Notes: generated by a model from the letters alone, not told the origin. A stretch of DNA of 64,000 bases from Ruminococcus sp. zg-924 (GCF_024433635.1 NZ_WNJZ01000007.1:1-64000); one strand, 5' to 3'. Shown: positions 8,522-17,339, counted from the first letter of the stretch. A program made the numbers and translations.

Positions 8522-9490
8522 ATGTTAAAAGATGCTATTGCTGTATTAACAAGCGGAGGAGACGCACCGGGAATGAATGCGGCTGTAAGAGCCGTTACAA
8601 GGTCTGCTATTCAAAAGGGTATCAGAGTTATAGGTGTTCACCGTGGTTACAACGGTCTTTTGAACGGTGACGTTTTCGAGATGAATCTGCGCAGTGTTTC
8701 AAATATTATTCACATCGGCGGTACAATTCTTTACACCGCAAGAAGTGAGGAGTACAACACTCCCGAAGGTGTTAAAAAGGCTGCCGACACCTGCCGTGAG
8801 CTTGGTGTTAAGGGCGTTGTTGTTATAGGCGGCGACGGTTCTTTCAGAGGCGCAAGAGATTTAACAGGTCAGGGCATACCGTGCGTTGGTATACCGGGCA
8901 CAATTGATAATGATATTGCCTGCAGTGAATATACAGTTGGCTTTGATACTGCTATGAACACTGCAATGGAAATGGTAGATAAAATCCGTGATACTGCTCA
9001 GTCACACGACAGGTGCAGCGTTGTTGAGGTTATGGGAAGACGCTGCGGCGATATTGCGCTCCAGACCGGTATTGCAATCGGCGCAACTTCAATTCTTGTT
9101 CCTGAGGTTCCGTATGACCTTGATAAGGACGTTATTGCAAGAATGCTTGATTCACAGCGCAGCGGCAAAAAGCATTTCATCATTGTTGTTGCCGAGGGTG
9201 TTGGCGGCGTTGATAAGATTGCGAAGGAAATTGAGGCTAAGACGGGTATTGAGTCAAGAGCCACAGTTCTCGGTCACGTTCAGCGTGGCGGATCGCCGTC
9301 ACTTCGTGACAGAGTTGTTGCAAGCGCAATGGGTCACAAGGCTGTTGAGCTTCTTTCACAGGGAATTGGAAACCGTGTTGTTGCAGTTACAGACGGCAGA
9401 ATTGTTGATTATGATATTACCGAGGCTCTAAATAAGAAGAGGAAGTTTGACTATGACCTCTACAAAATTGCAATGGAGATTTCCATCTGA
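8522..9490 (+). CDS. pfkA: ATP-dependent 6-phosphofructokinase
   Basis: 322 residues. Commits fructose 6-phosphate to glycolysis. Motifs are SGGDAPGMNAAVRA near 11, GGDGSFRGA near 102 (Gly after GGD indicates ATP rather than pyrophosphate use), PGTIDNDI near 125 with the catalytic Asp, EVMGRRCGDIAL near 160, and GHVQRGGSPSLRDR near 245. It is homologous in length to the allosteric bacterial enzyme (PEP/ADP regulated). It has its own promoter, a GGAGGA ribosome binding site 7 to 8 bases upstream of the ATG and a strong terminator, so it is a single-gene unit. Pairing with hprK upstream fits a carbon-flow neighbourhood. Confidence 0.97.
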   Translation: MLKDAIAVLTSGGDAPGMNAAVRAVTRSAIQKGIRVIGVHRGYNGLLNGDVFEMNLRSVSNIIHIGGTILYTARSEEYNTPEGVKKAADTCRELGVKGVVVIGGDGSFRGARDLTGQGIPCVGIPGTIDNDIACSEYTVGFDTAMNTAMEMVDKIRDTAQSHDRCSVVEVMGRRCGDIALQTGIAIGATSILVPEVPYDLDKDVIARMLDSQRSGKKHFIIVVAEGVGGVDKIAKEIEAKTGIESRATVLGHVQRGGSPSLRDRVVASAMGHKAVELLSQGIGNRVVAVTDGRIVDYDITEALNKKRKFDYDLYKIAMEISI

Positions 9491-9513
9491 TAATAAAATA
9501 CATAGTAATATAT

Positions 9514-9545
9514 CAGCCGAGCGGTTTTGTCCGCTCGGCTGTTTT
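9514..9545 (+). terminator. Rho-independent terminator of pfkA
   Basis: An 11-bp perfect stem (9514-9524 with 9531-9541), 6-base loop, followed by TTTT. It also lies directly after the stop codon of the convergent minus-strand gene and may serve both, although the U-run on the minus side is poor. Confidence 0.88.
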
Positions 9546-9548
9546 GCG

Positions 9549-9878
9549 TTATATCTCAATTTCGGTTTTAAAATATTGCTCCTGAAAATTCACCTGCGCC
9601 ATTATCTGCTCAGCGGTATAGTGCTTGCCAAAAGGAGCAACAACCCATTTGTCTTCAATATCATCAAGCCGGTGTATTACTGCAATTACTATGCCGGTAA
9701 ATTTCTGCACAGGTGTTGATATACCGATAATGTAAGCGTCCTGTTCTTCTCCGTCAAAAGCATATATATCCTTTACATAACCGTAGTTAATCGGGTAATA
9801 TATATCGGCGTGTTCCGGGTGATATGTTCCCATTTTTCTGTCAACCGTAACGGTGACTGTTTTTCCGATAATACTCAT
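9549..9878 (-). CDS. Small pyrophosphatase-like protein with a degenerate signature
   Basis: 109 residues from ATG 9878 (ribosome binding site GAGGAG). A longer reading frame from 9926 has no such site. The protein aligns by eye with family I soluble inorganic pyrophosphatases: GKTVTVTVDRKMGTYHP, YYPINYGYVKDI, and the region DGEEQDAYIIG where classic enzymes have D-x-D-P-x-D. The middle Asp is absent, the protein is shorter than true pyrophosphatases (about 175), and downstream catalytic residues are not evident, so pyrophosphate hydrolysis is uncertain. The start codon overlaps the tadA stop (ATGA), so the two are translationally coupled. Confidence 0.75.
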   Translation of the reverse strand: MSIIGKTVTVTVDRKMGTYHPEHADIYYPINYGYVKDIYAFDGEEQDAYIIGISTPVQKFTGIVIAVIHRLDDIEDKWVVAPFGKHYTAEQIMAQVNFQEQYFKTEIEI

Positions 9879-10330
9879 TTTTTGCTCCTCATCTCCCTGA
9901 AAAAGCTTTTCAGTATCTCGGCACATTCTTCCTGCAATACACCGCCTAAATACGGCGGTCTGTGATTATACGGCAGCTCAAGCATTTTAACAACACTTTC
10001 AATCGAGCCTGCTTTTTTGTCGGAAGCACCGTATACAAGCCGCCTTATCCGTGAGTTGATTATAGCCCCTGCACACATCGGGCAAGGCTCAAGAGTGACG
10101 TAAAGCTCACACTCCCACAGCCGCCAGCCGCCGAGCCTTTTGCAGGCGTTGTCAATTGCAATCAGCTCAGCGTGAGCTACTGCATTTTTGTCGGTTTCAC
10201 GGCGGTTGTAGCCTGTGCCGACTACCTCTCCGTTTCGCACCACAACAGCTCCAACCGGGACTTCTCCTATTTTATAAGCTAAATGCGCCTGCTCAAGTGC
10301 AAGGCGCATATATTTTTCATCATTGTTCAT
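9875..10330 (-). CDS. tadA: tRNA-specific adenosine deaminase
   Basis: 151 residues. Converts A34 to inosine in the tRNA-Arg anticodon. The zinc and catalytic motifs are HAELIAID (His-Ala-Glu, near 53) and PCPMCAGAI (near 83-91). The N-terminal YMRLALEQA helix is typical of TadA. It begins 2 bases after the CPBP protease gene ends and overlaps the next gene by 4 bases, so the three minus-strand genes form one operon. Confidence 0.95.
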   Translation of the reverse strand: MNNDEKYMRLALEQAHLAYKIGEVPVGAVVVRNGEVVGTGYNRRETDKNAVAHAELIAIDNACKRLGGWRLWECELYVTLEPCPMCAGAIINSRIRRLVYGASDKKAGSIESVVKMLELPYNHRPPYLGGVLQEECAEILKSFFREMRSKK

Positions 10331-10332
10331 AG

Positions 10333-11511
10333 TTAACCAAAAGAATAGTATGCAAAAACCGTTTCAAGCGCCATAATGACGATAAAAACTATCATTCCGG
10401 GCGACGAGATGAATGCAAGCGATTTCTGCGAGTCGGATATTTTAGATTCGGGTCGTTCAAAGTGCATAAAATCCTTGTCTCGCTTTGAAAGCATTGCAAA
10501 GGCTACAATTGCCAAAATGGAGAAAAGAACATAATACGCAATCATAACGGCGTACACTATATTTTCGTCAACTACCTGAACAAGAATACTCTGCACAACA
10601 GACAGCAGATTATTAATGCAGTGCAAAATCATTGAGGGAATAAGCGAGCCGGTATAAATCGTTAGAAATGCAAAGAACATTCCACCGGCGATTGCAAACG
10701 GAATTTGCCCCAAGTTGCCGTGAATCAAGCCGAATATAACTGAGGACATAACTATTGCAAACCCCTGACCGTAAGGCTTTAGCGAGCCGAGCAGTGCTCC
10801 ACGAAAGAAAAACTCCTCGCTTATCGCCGGAACAATGGCTGTGCAAAGTATTTGAACGACAATATAGAATAAATCTATCTCAGTAGAAAAACCGCTGGTT
10901 TCATATGATTTGTTTTCAATGCCGATAAGAGAAAGATTGTTTGCAACAAGCTGGGCAAGAAGATTGCAAACAGGGATTGCGCCAAGCCCTACAAAAAAAG
11001 CGGCAGTGCAGCGTTTTAAGCTTTTGGTGCGCTTAAACGTCATCACGTTCTTAAGCTTTGTGTGAGTAAGCCCAAGAAGCATAAAGCCGGAGATGAACAT
11101 TGCAATCATCGCTCCAATTGAGTTGACAAGGCTTGCAATATTTTCGTATTGCGGTGAATCCTGAGATGGCAATAGGGCGATTGTAAGAAAAATAACTATT
11201 ATATACATTGCCATATGCACAGTAAAGGCTGCCCAGCCGGCTCTGTTTCCGAGCTTTCGTACAATGTGTTCTTCATTATGCTTTTGCCGAACGAGTATCT
11301 CTTCCGGTGAAGGAGTATAGCTGTATTGCCGTTGCTGAGGCGGTGCGTACATAGCAGGCTCAGGCGGTAAAAAATAATCCTGCGGATTTGTGCCTGCGGT
11401 GTAGCCTTGCTGAGGGCTGCTGTTATAAATTTGCGGCTGAGTATATCCCTGAGGTGGTTGATTGAATGGCGGATAAACACTGCCGTTTGGGCCAAAGCTT
11501 TGATTGTTCAT
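10333..11511 (-). CDS. CPBP-family intramembrane metalloprotease with Pro/Gln/Tyr-rich N-terminus
   Basis: 392 residues from ATG 11511 (ribosome binding site GAGG). A longer frame to 11580 would run through the promoter. The first 80 or so residues are cytosolic and rich in Pro, Gln and Tyr (NQPPQGYTQPQIYNSSPQQG). About eight membrane helices follow. The CPBP (CAAX protease/bacteriocin-processing) motifs are EEFFFRGAL (E-E-x-x-x-R), then FGLIHGN and a final HCINN. Substrates of this family are mostly unknown. It leads the operon with tadA, a link that looks positional rather than functional. Confidence 0.85.
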   Translation of the reverse strand: MNNQSFGPNGSVYPPFNQPPQGYTQPQIYNSSPQQGYTAGTNPQDYFLPPEPAMYAPPQQRQYSYTPSPEEILVRQKHNEEHIVRKLGNRAGWAAFTVHMAMYIIVIFLTIALLPSQDSPQYENIASLVNSIGAMIAMFISGFMLLGLTHTKLKNVMTFKRTKSLKRCTAAFFVGLGAIPVCNLLAQLVANNLSLIGIENKSYETSGFSTEIDLFYIVVQILCTAIVPAISEEFFFRGALLGSLKPYGQGFAIVMSSVIFGLIHGNLGQIPFAIAGGMFFAFLTIYTGSLIPSMILHCINNLLSVVQSILVQVVDENIVYAVMIAYYVLFSILAIVAFAMLSKRDKDFMHFERPESKISDSQKSLAFISSPGMIVFIVIMALETVFAYYSFG

Positions 11512-11550
11512 TATAAAACCTCGTTGTTTTTGATAAATTTTTACAATGCA

Positions 11551-11580
11551 ATTATAGCATTTCAGGGTAAATAAATGCAA
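11551..11580 (-). promoter_or_regulatory. Promoter of the minus-strand CPBP-tadA operon
   Basis: On the minus strand TTGCAT (11580-11575), 18-base spacer, TATAAT (11556-11551) with an extended TGC just before it. Transcription would start about 30 bases ahead of the ATG at 11511. Confidence 0.65.
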
Positions 11581-11725
11581 CCTTATAAATATAAAGTTTT
11601 AATTAATTTGTAGATAAGGCAAGGACGTTTGGCTTATCTTTACGCTTATGTTATTTCTCTCAAGCTTTTGCACATAAATTTTTCTTGAAAATAATTGGTT
11701 ATTATGTGAAAATTTATTTGAATGA

Positions 11726-11753
11726 TTGATAAAAATAAATTTTATGGTATAAT
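11726..11753 (+). promoter_or_regulatory. Promoter of the nusB-led operon
   Basis: TTGATA (11726-11731), 16-base spacer, TATAAT (11748-11753). Start predicted near 11760. No other strong promoter is obvious in the following 17 kb, so this may drive much of the nusB-to-kinase operon. The 144 bases between the divergent promoters hold only AT-rich sequence and one imperfect hairpin (gataagg... ggcttatc). Confidence 0.7.
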
Positions 11754-11787
11754 TATAAGAATAAAATACAAGAGGATGGGAAAGCAG

Positions 11788-12243
11788 ATGGGTTCAGATA
11801 ACAACAGAATTAAAGCCAGAGAACAGGCATTCTGCCTTTGCTTCAGCGCAGAGCTTGCACAGGATAAGCCGGACGAGGTAATTGAGGCATATTCAGAGGT
11901 TGAAAAGCCGCTTGAATTTGCCTGTGAGCTTGCAAGAGGTTGTGTGAGCAATGCTGAGAAATGCGACGAAATTATTAGCCGCTACCTTAAAAAATGGAAG
12001 CTGTCAAGAATTCCGAAGGTGTCTAAAACACTTTTGCGCCTTGCGGTATATCAGCTTGTCTTTTGCCCTGACAATACAATAGGTGAAAACCCCGTCGGAA
12101 TTATTATAAACGATGCGGTTCGCCTTGCAAAAATATACGCAACAGACGAGGACGCCGCCTTTATAAACGGTGTTTTGGGCAGCGTTGCAAATGCGCTTGA
12201 AAGCGGCGAGCTTACAGCTGAGGGTGTAAAAGCCGATGAATAA
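11788..12243 (+). CDS. nusB: Transcription antitermination factor NusB
   Basis: 151 residues from ATG 11788, since a longer frame from 11722 starts inside the promoter. NusB binds boxA RNA with S10 in rRNA antitermination. All-helical protein with the opening RIKAREQAFCLCFSAEL and the C-terminal signature AVRLAKIYATDEDAAFINGV. The ribosome binding site is AGAGG, 12 bases before the start. An ATG at 11776 abuts the same AGAGG and is not usable. First gene of the long operon, as in many Clostridia where nusB, xseA and ispA are neighbours. Confidence 0.93.
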   Translation: MGSDNNRIKAREQAFCLCFSAELAQDKPDEVIEAYSEVEKPLEFACELARGCVSNAEKCDEIISRYLKKWKLSRIPKVSKTLLRLAVYQLVFCPDNTIGENPVGIIINDAVRLAKIYATDEDAAFINGVLGSVANALESGELTAEGVKADE

Positions 12244-13165
12244 GGCTTATCTTGCATTCGACACAAGTAACTACACAACCTCGGCGGCTGTATATTCAGG
12301 CGGTGAAATTCTTCAGAGCAAAAAACTTTTGCCCGTAAAAAAGGGTCAAGCAGGACTTAGGCAGAGTGATGCGGTGTTTCACCATACGGCGCAGCTTCAT
12401 ACAGTTTTAGATGCGCTTGATTTGTCGGACTGTAAAATTGAGGCGGTTGGAGCGTCGTTCACACCGAGAAGTGAGGAAGGCTCATATATGCCGTGTTTTA
12501 CAGTCGGAAGCTCGTCAGCACATATAGCGTCAAAGCTTTTGGGTGTGCCGCTGTATTCGTTTTCACACCAGCAGGGGCATATTGCCGCCGCAGTTTATTC
12601 AAGCGGAAGAAACGACCTTTTAAACCGCACCTTCATTGCCTTTCATATTTCGGGCGGCACAACCGAGGCTGTGCTTGTTTCTCCCAATGAAGAAAAAATA
12701 ATATCAACTCAGATTATTGCGCAAACCCTTGATTTAAACGCTGGTCAGACGGTTGACAGAGTGGGACTTATGCTCGGACTTGATTTTCCTTGCGGAGCGC
12801 TTCTTGAACAGCTTGCACTGAAAAGTGAGAAAGACTACAATCCAAAGCCGACACTTAAGGGCTGCAACTGCTGTTTGTCGGGACTTGAAAACAAGTGCAG
12901 AAAAATGCTTGATGACGGTGTATCCGGCGAGGATGTTGCTCTTTTTTGCCTAAAATATATCGAAAAAACGCTCATATCAATGAGCCGTGAGCTTATCAAA
13001 GAATATGGAAGTCAGCCAATACTCTTTGCAGGAGGAGTAATGAGCAACTCAATAATAAAAGAAGGCTTAAGTCGAGAGATTGACTGCTGCTTTGCAAAAC
13101 CTGAGTTTTCCTGTGATAACGCCGCAGGTGTGGCGTATCTTACATATCTTGCACATCAGAGGTGA
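12236..13165 (+). CDS. TsaD/Kae1-like ATPase paralogue (peptidase M22 family)
   Basis: 309 residues. Relative of TsaD, the enzyme for t6A tRNA modification. It opens with the ASKHA phosphate-binding stretch LAFDTSNYTTSAAVY, has the metal pair HQQGH (His111, His115) where TsaD has H-M-E-G-H, a second phosphate loop HISGGTTEAV, and the late LFAGGVMSNS and DNAAGVAYL with the third metal ligand. It is shorter than true TsaD (about 335-340) and diverges elsewhere, so it is probably a lineage-specific paralogue rather than the t6A enzyme itself. It overlaps nusB by 8 bases and its stop overlaps the xseA ribosome binding site. Confidence 0.8.
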   Translation: MNKAYLAFDTSNYTTSAAVYSGGEILQSKKLLPVKKGQAGLRQSDAVFHHTAQLHTVLDALDLSDCKIEAVGASFTPRSEEGSYMPCFTVGSSSAHIASKLLGVPLYSFSHQQGHIAAAVYSSGRNDLLNRTFIAFHISGGTTEAVLVSPNEEKIISTQIIAQTLDLNAGQTVDRVGLMLGLDFPCGALLEQLALKSEKDYNPKPTLKGCNCCLSGLENKCRKMLDDGVSGEDVALFCLKYIEKTLISMSRELIKEYGSQPILFAGGVMSNSIIKEGLSREIDCCFAKPEFSCDNAAGVAYLTYLAHQR

Positions 13166-13170
13166 ACGCT

Positions 13171-14364
13171 TTGAGCGTTGGAATACTTACTGTATCTCAA
13201 ATTAACTTTTATATAAAATCAATAATAGATAACGACCCAAAGCTTAAAACTGTATTTGTCTGCGGTGAGCTGTCAAACTTCACAAGGCACTATAAGTCCG
13301 GTCACCTGTACTTTTCGCTTAAGGACGATAAGGCGGTCATCAAGTCGGTTATGTTCTCGTTTGCTGCGTCAAGGCTCCGCTTTGCACCGTCAGACGGTAT
13401 GAAGGTTATCGTAAGAGGAAAAATATCCGTTTATGAGCCGAGCGGTCAATATCAGCTATATGTTGAGGATATGCAGCCGGACGGAGCAGGTGCACTTGCG
13501 CTTGCATATGAGCAGCTTAAATCAAAGCTTGAAAATGAAGGGCTTTTTGGTGTTGAGCATAAAAAGCCGCTGCCGCCGTTTCCAGAAAGGGTCGGCGTTA
13601 TTACCTCGCCGACAGGAGCTGCAAGGCGTGATATTGAAAACATTATCTCTCGCCGTTATCCGTCAGCCGAGATTATTCTGTATCCTGTAACAGTTCAGGG
13701 CGATACAGCACCGGGGCAGCTTATCAGGGCTTTGGAGTATATGGACAGTAAAAGCGACGTTATAATAATCGGCAGAGGCGGAGGCTCGGCAGAGGATTTG
13801 TGGGCATTCAACGATGAGGGACTTGCACGGAAAATATTTGACTGCAAAACACCGGTCATCTCAGCAGTAGGGCATGAAACCGATTTCACAATATGCGACT
13901 TCGTTTCGGATATGCGAGCACCGACACCGTCTGCTGCGGCAGAGCTTGCCGTTCCGGACAGAGAAGAGCTTTTAAATTCGATTATGCAAAGGCGTTTCAC
14001 GCTTTTACAGCTTATGAAATCAAGAATAAACAACGGTGAGGAAAAGCTAAGAGCGGTGCGCCGCAGTGTGCTTTTTTCTCCTGAAAAATATATAGCTGAG
14101 CAATCGCTCAAGGCAGACGTATGTACACGCAGATTTAAATCGGCGGTTGACAAATATATTTCTGACAAAGAAAATTCGCTCAAATATTCGGCGGCAGCTT
14201 TAATGCATTTAAGTCCGCTTAATATTCTCTCAAGAGGCTACGCTTTGCCGACAAAGGATGGAAAAACGGTAAAATCGGTTAAGGAAATATCATTGGGCGA
14301 AAAATTCAGATTAATTTTAAATGACGGCAGTGTTAACTGCATAGCGGAGGAAATAAATGGATAA
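13171..14364 (+). CDS. xseA: Exodeoxyribonuclease VII large subunit
   Basis: 397 residues from TTG 13171, which sits 6 bases after AGAGGTG. The alternative GTG 13162 lies within that site. XseA forms the catalytic subunit of a nuclease that degrades single-stranded DNA. N-terminal OB fold (LSVGILTVSQINFYI; GELSNFTRHYKSGHLYFSLK), then the catalytic core GVITSPTGAARRDI near 150, GRGGGSAEDLWAFNDE near 192 and SAVGHETDFTICDFVSD near 220, with a coiled C-terminal half. Followed by xseB with an 8-base overlap. Confidence 0.95.
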   Translation: MSVGILTVSQINFYIKSIIDNDPKLKTVFVCGELSNFTRHYKSGHLYFSLKDDKAVIKSVMFSFAASRLRFAPSDGMKVIVRGKISVYEPSGQYQLYVEDMQPDGAGALALAYEQLKSKLENEGLFGVEHKKPLPPFPERVGVITSPTGAARRDIENIISRRYPSAEIILYPVTVQGDTAPGQLIRALEYMDSKSDVIIIGRGGGSAEDLWAFNDEGLARKIFDCKTPVISAVGHETDFTICDFVSDMRAPTPSAAAELAVPDREELLNSIMQRRFTLLQLMKSRINNGEEKLRAVRRSVLFSPEKYIAEQSLKADVCTRRFKSAVDKYISDKENSLKYSAAALMHLSPLNILSRGYALPTKDGKTVKSVKEISLGEKFRLILNDGSVNCIAEEING

Positions 14365-14560
14365 TAATATTTCATACGAGGAAGCGTTGAAAAGAATTGA
14401 CGAGATTGTTGATTGTCTTGAAAGGGGAGAGGTACCTCTTGACGAGGCGTTAAAGCTATTTGAAGAGGGTACGGCGCTTACAGGCTTGTGCTATGAAAGG
14501 CTTGAAAACGCAAAGCAAAAAATAACCGAAATAAAGGTGGATGAGAAAATTGAGCAATAA
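14357..14560 (+). CDS. xseB: Exodeoxyribonuclease VII small subunit
   Basis: 67 residues, normal size. The family pattern is SYEEALKRIDEIVDCLERGE then VPLDEALKLFEEGTAL, with a helical hairpin that binds XseA. Several small subunits coat one XseA. Ribosome binding site AGCGGAGG lies inside the end of xseA. It overlaps xseA by 8 and ispA by 11 bases, a compact translationally coupled set. Confidence 0.94.
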   Translation: MDNNISYEEALKRIDEIVDCLERGEVPLDEALKLFEEGTALTGLCYERLENAKQKITEIKVDEKIEQ

Positions 14561-15434
14561 CGCTGTAAATCAAGATATAAGGCTTATTGAGGAGGCTCTT
14601 GAAAAATTTCTGCCGAACGATAACTGCCTTGAAAAAAATGTTATTGATTCTATGCGATACAGCCTTATGGCAGGCGGCAAACGTGTTCGTCCGAGATTGG
14701 TGCTTGAGTTTGCACGCTTGTGCGGCGAAAGTGTTGACGATGTTATGCCGTTAGCCTGCGCAGTTGAAATGATTCATACCTATTCGCTTATACACGATGA
14801 TTTGCCGTGTATGGATGATGACGATACACGCCGAGGAAAACCGTCTAACCACAAGGTTTTCGGTGAAGCTGTTGCCCTGCTTGCGGGGGATGCATTGCTG
14901 ACTCTTGCATTCAAGACGATTTTTTTCGGTCTTAACTCTAAAAATGCTTGCAGAAAAGCAAAATGCGCAGAGCTTCTTGCTGAATTTTCGGGCGCTTTAG
15001 GAATGATAGGCGGACAGATAATAGACATTGAAAGCGAGGGAAAGGCTCCGCAAAGAGAAAGACTTGAAATAATGGATAAAAAGAAAACAGGCTGTCTTAT
15101 TAAGGTTGCTTGCTTGCTCGGCTGTGTTGGCTCCGGCGTATTTGACGAAGAAAAGCTCAACGCCGCTGAAAGCTACGGCGAAAGCATCGGGCTTGCGTTT
15201 CAGGTTATTGACGATATACTTGACGTTACCTCCACCACTCAGCAGCTTGGCAAGCCTGTCGGCAGCGACTTGGAGCAGAATAAGGCTACATATGTTTCAT
15301 TGCTCGGCATTGACGAGTGCAGACGTCTTGCAGGCGAACTGACAGATAAGGCGATAAAAAGCTTAGATGCGTTTGACGGTGACAGTACAGCTTTAAAGGA
15401 GCTTGCACTATCACTTTCAAAGCGCAAGATTTAA
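14550..15434 (+). CDS. ispA: Polyprenyl (farnesyl/geranylgeranyl) diphosphate synthase
   Basis: 294 residues from TTG 14550, 9 bases after AGGTGG. An ATG at 14541 directly abuts that site, so it is less likely. Condenses isopentenyl diphosphate with allylic primers. First Asp-rich motif DDLPCMDDDDTRRGK near 83, second FQVIDDILD near 216, plus AGGKRVRPRLV near 39 for pyrophosphate binding. Two residues between the FARM aspartates fit the bacterial farnesyl-diphosphate type. Next to dxs, so two steps of isoprenoid supply are co-transcribed. Confidence 0.93.
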   Translation: MSNNAVNQDIRLIEEALEKFLPNDNCLEKNVIDSMRYSLMAGGKRVRPRLVLEFARLCGESVDDVMPLACAVEMIHTYSLIHDDLPCMDDDDTRRGKPSNHKVFGEAVALLAGDALLTLAFKTIFFGLNSKNACRKAKCAELLAEFSGALGMIGGQIIDIESEGKAPQRERLEIMDKKKTGCLIKVACLLGCVGSGVFDEEKLNAAESYGESIGLAFQVIDDILDVTSTTQQLGKPVGSDLEQNKATYVSLLGIDECRRLAGELTDKAIKSLDAFDGDSTALKELALSLSKRKI

Positions 15435-15468
15435 ACAATGGGGATAGAAATAAAAGGGACAGAGAGAA

Positions 15469-17337
15469 ATGGAAGATAAATCAGTTGTTGAAACGGTGAA
15501 ATCACCGAAAGAACTTCAAAAACTGAATGAAGAACAGCTTGAGCAGCTTTGCAGCGAAATACGCCGGATAATAGTGAGTGTCGTTTCAAAAAACGGAGGG
15601 CACCTCGCTTCAAACCTTGGAACTGTTGAGCTTACAGTTGCCCTGCACAGAGTTTTCGGCAATGAAGGCGACAGCCTTGTCTGGGACGTAGGACATCAAA
15701 GTTATACCCACAAGATACTTACAGGCAGGCTTGACGATATATATTCAATCCGCACAGAGGGCGGTATATCAGGCTTTCCAAAAAGGGAGGAAAGCCCGTA
15801 TGACGCATTTAATGTCGGTCACAGCAGCACCTCAATTTCAGCAGCTTTTGGCATAGCCGTTGCAAAGCAGCTTCGTTCATTAAGCGGCAGCACAGTCGCT
15901 ATTATCGGTGACGGTGCGTTAAGCGGCGGTTTGGCTTTTGAGGGACTCAACAACGCAGGTAAATTCAAGAAAAATTTTATAGTTGTGCTTAATGACAACA
16001 AAATGTCAATTTCACGCAACGTTGGTGCGCTTGCAAGATACCTTGGCGGTATAAGAATGAGCCCGAAGTATTTAAGGCTTAAATCAAGAGTTGAGCGTGT
16101 TCTTATAAAAACACCGATACTCGGAAGTCCTGTTAGAAAGCTTCTTAAGCGTTCAAAATCAAGAATGAGGAACCTTGTTTATAAGAGGACTATTTTTGAC
16201 GATTTGGGCTTTGCATATTACGGACCTGTTGACGGTCATAATATTCAGGAGCTTGAGCGTGCCTTTTTAGCGGCAAAAAGTGTAAACGGCCCGGTTATGG
16301 TTCATGTTGTTACAACAAAGGGCAAGGGCTACACCTTTGCCGAGAATGACCCTAAGAGCTTTCACGGCGTCGGCAGTTTTGACATTGACACAGGTGAGTC
16401 GATAAGCTCAAAACGAGATTTTTCGGGTGTATTCGGCGATAATCTGCTTGACCTTGCTTATGACAATGACAATATTTGCGCCATTACAGCCGCAATGGCA
16501 ACAGGCACAGGTCTTGTTAAATTTGCGAAAAAGCACAAGGAACGCTTTTTTGATGTCGGCATAGCTGAGGAACACGCCGTTACCTTTGCCTGCGGTCTTG
16601 CTGTAAAGGGAATGATTCCGGTGTTTGCCGTTTATTCTACCTTCTTACAGAGAAGTATTGACCAAATTATACACGATGCTGCTATGCAGAACCTGCATAT
16701 TATTCTTGCCGTTGACCGTGCAGGAGTAGTCGGAACAGACGGCGAAACGCACCAGGGTGTTTTTGATGTTGCACTGTTAAACTCCGTTCCGAATATCACA
16801 ATATACAGTCCGTGCTATTTTGACGAGCTTGAATACAACCTCAGGGCGGCAATTTACAGCGACAGCGGCGTTGTAGCCGTGCGCTATCCTAAAGGCGGTC
16901 AGCCGTACAAGCCGCTTGACTATAACTGCACAAATAATTCGTTTGATTTTTATGGCGACAAAAATGCCTCTGTTTTGCTCGTAACCTACGGCAAGCTGTT
17001 TTCAAAAGCCTGCCGTGCGCTTGAAATGCTTAAGGAGAGCGGAAAGAGCCTTTGCATCTTAAAGCTTAACAGGATAAAGCCTGTTGACACAAAGGCTATT
17101 ATGCAATCGCTTAAATTTAAGAAAATTCTCTTTTTTGAGGAGGGAATGAAATCAGGCGGAGTAGGCGAAAGCTTTGAGATAAAGCTTGATGAATTGGATT
17201 ATTGCGGCAAATGCAAGGTGTTTGCCATAGAAGATGAATTTGTGAAGCAGGCAAGCGTTGACCGCTCGCTTGAAAAACTGGGACTTGATGAAAAATCAAT
17301 GGCTGACGCTGTTTTACAGGCGGAGCAGGAGGTGTAA
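15469..17337 (+). CDS. dxs: 1-deoxy-D-xylulose-5-phosphate synthase
   Basis: 622 residues. Thiamine-diphosphate enzyme joining pyruvate and glyceraldehyde 3-phosphate, first step of the MEP pathway. Motifs are WDVGHQSYTHKILTGR near 65, the ThDP site GDGALSGGLAFEGLN near 148, YYGPVDGHN near 250, and in the pyrimidine domain DVGIAEEHAVTFA near 362 with the catalytic Glu, then RAGVVGTDGETHQG near 420. C-terminal transketolase domain from about 490. The ribosome binding site is only weak (AGAGAGAA). It ends 2 bases before the next gene. Confidence 0.96.
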   Translation: MEDKSVVETVKSPKELQKLNEEQLEQLCSEIRRIIVSVVSKNGGHLASNLGTVELTVALHRVFGNEGDSLVWDVGHQSYTHKILTGRLDDIYSIRTEGGISGFPKREESPYDAFNVGHSSTSISAAFGIAVAKQLRSLSGSTVAIIGDGALSGGLAFEGLNNAGKFKKNFIVVLNDNKMSISRNVGALARYLGGIRMSPKYLRLKSRVERVLIKTPILGSPVRKLLKRSKSRMRNLVYKRTIFDDLGFAYYGPVDGHNIQELERAFLAAKSVNGPVMVHVVTTKGKGYTFAENDPKSFHGVGSFDIDTGESISSKRDFSGVFGDNLLDLAYDNDNICAITAAMATGTGLVKFAKKHKERFFDVGIAEEHAVTFACGLAVKGMIPVFAVYSTFLQRSIDQIIHDAAMQNLHIILAVDRAGVVGTDGETHQGVFDVALLNSVPNITIYSPCYFDELEYNLRAAIYSDSGVVAVRYPKGGQPYKPLDYNCTNNSFDFYGDKNASVLLVTYGKLFSKACRALEMLKESGKSLCILKLNRIKPVDTKAIMQSLKFKKILFFEEGMKSGGVGESFEIKLDELDYCGKCKVFAIEDEFVKQASVDRSLEKLGLDEKSMADAVLQAEQEV

Positions 17338-17339
17338 CT

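Noticed and set aside
11614-11640. Hairpin gataagg...ggcttatc as a terminator
   Set aside because: Contains a mismatch and has no U-run; lies between divergent promoters, where a terminator is not expected.
11722-11787. Longer N-terminus for NusB starting at 11722
   Set aside because: It starts ahead of the -35 and runs through the -10 of the predicted promoter; the first usable ribosome binding site serves 11788.
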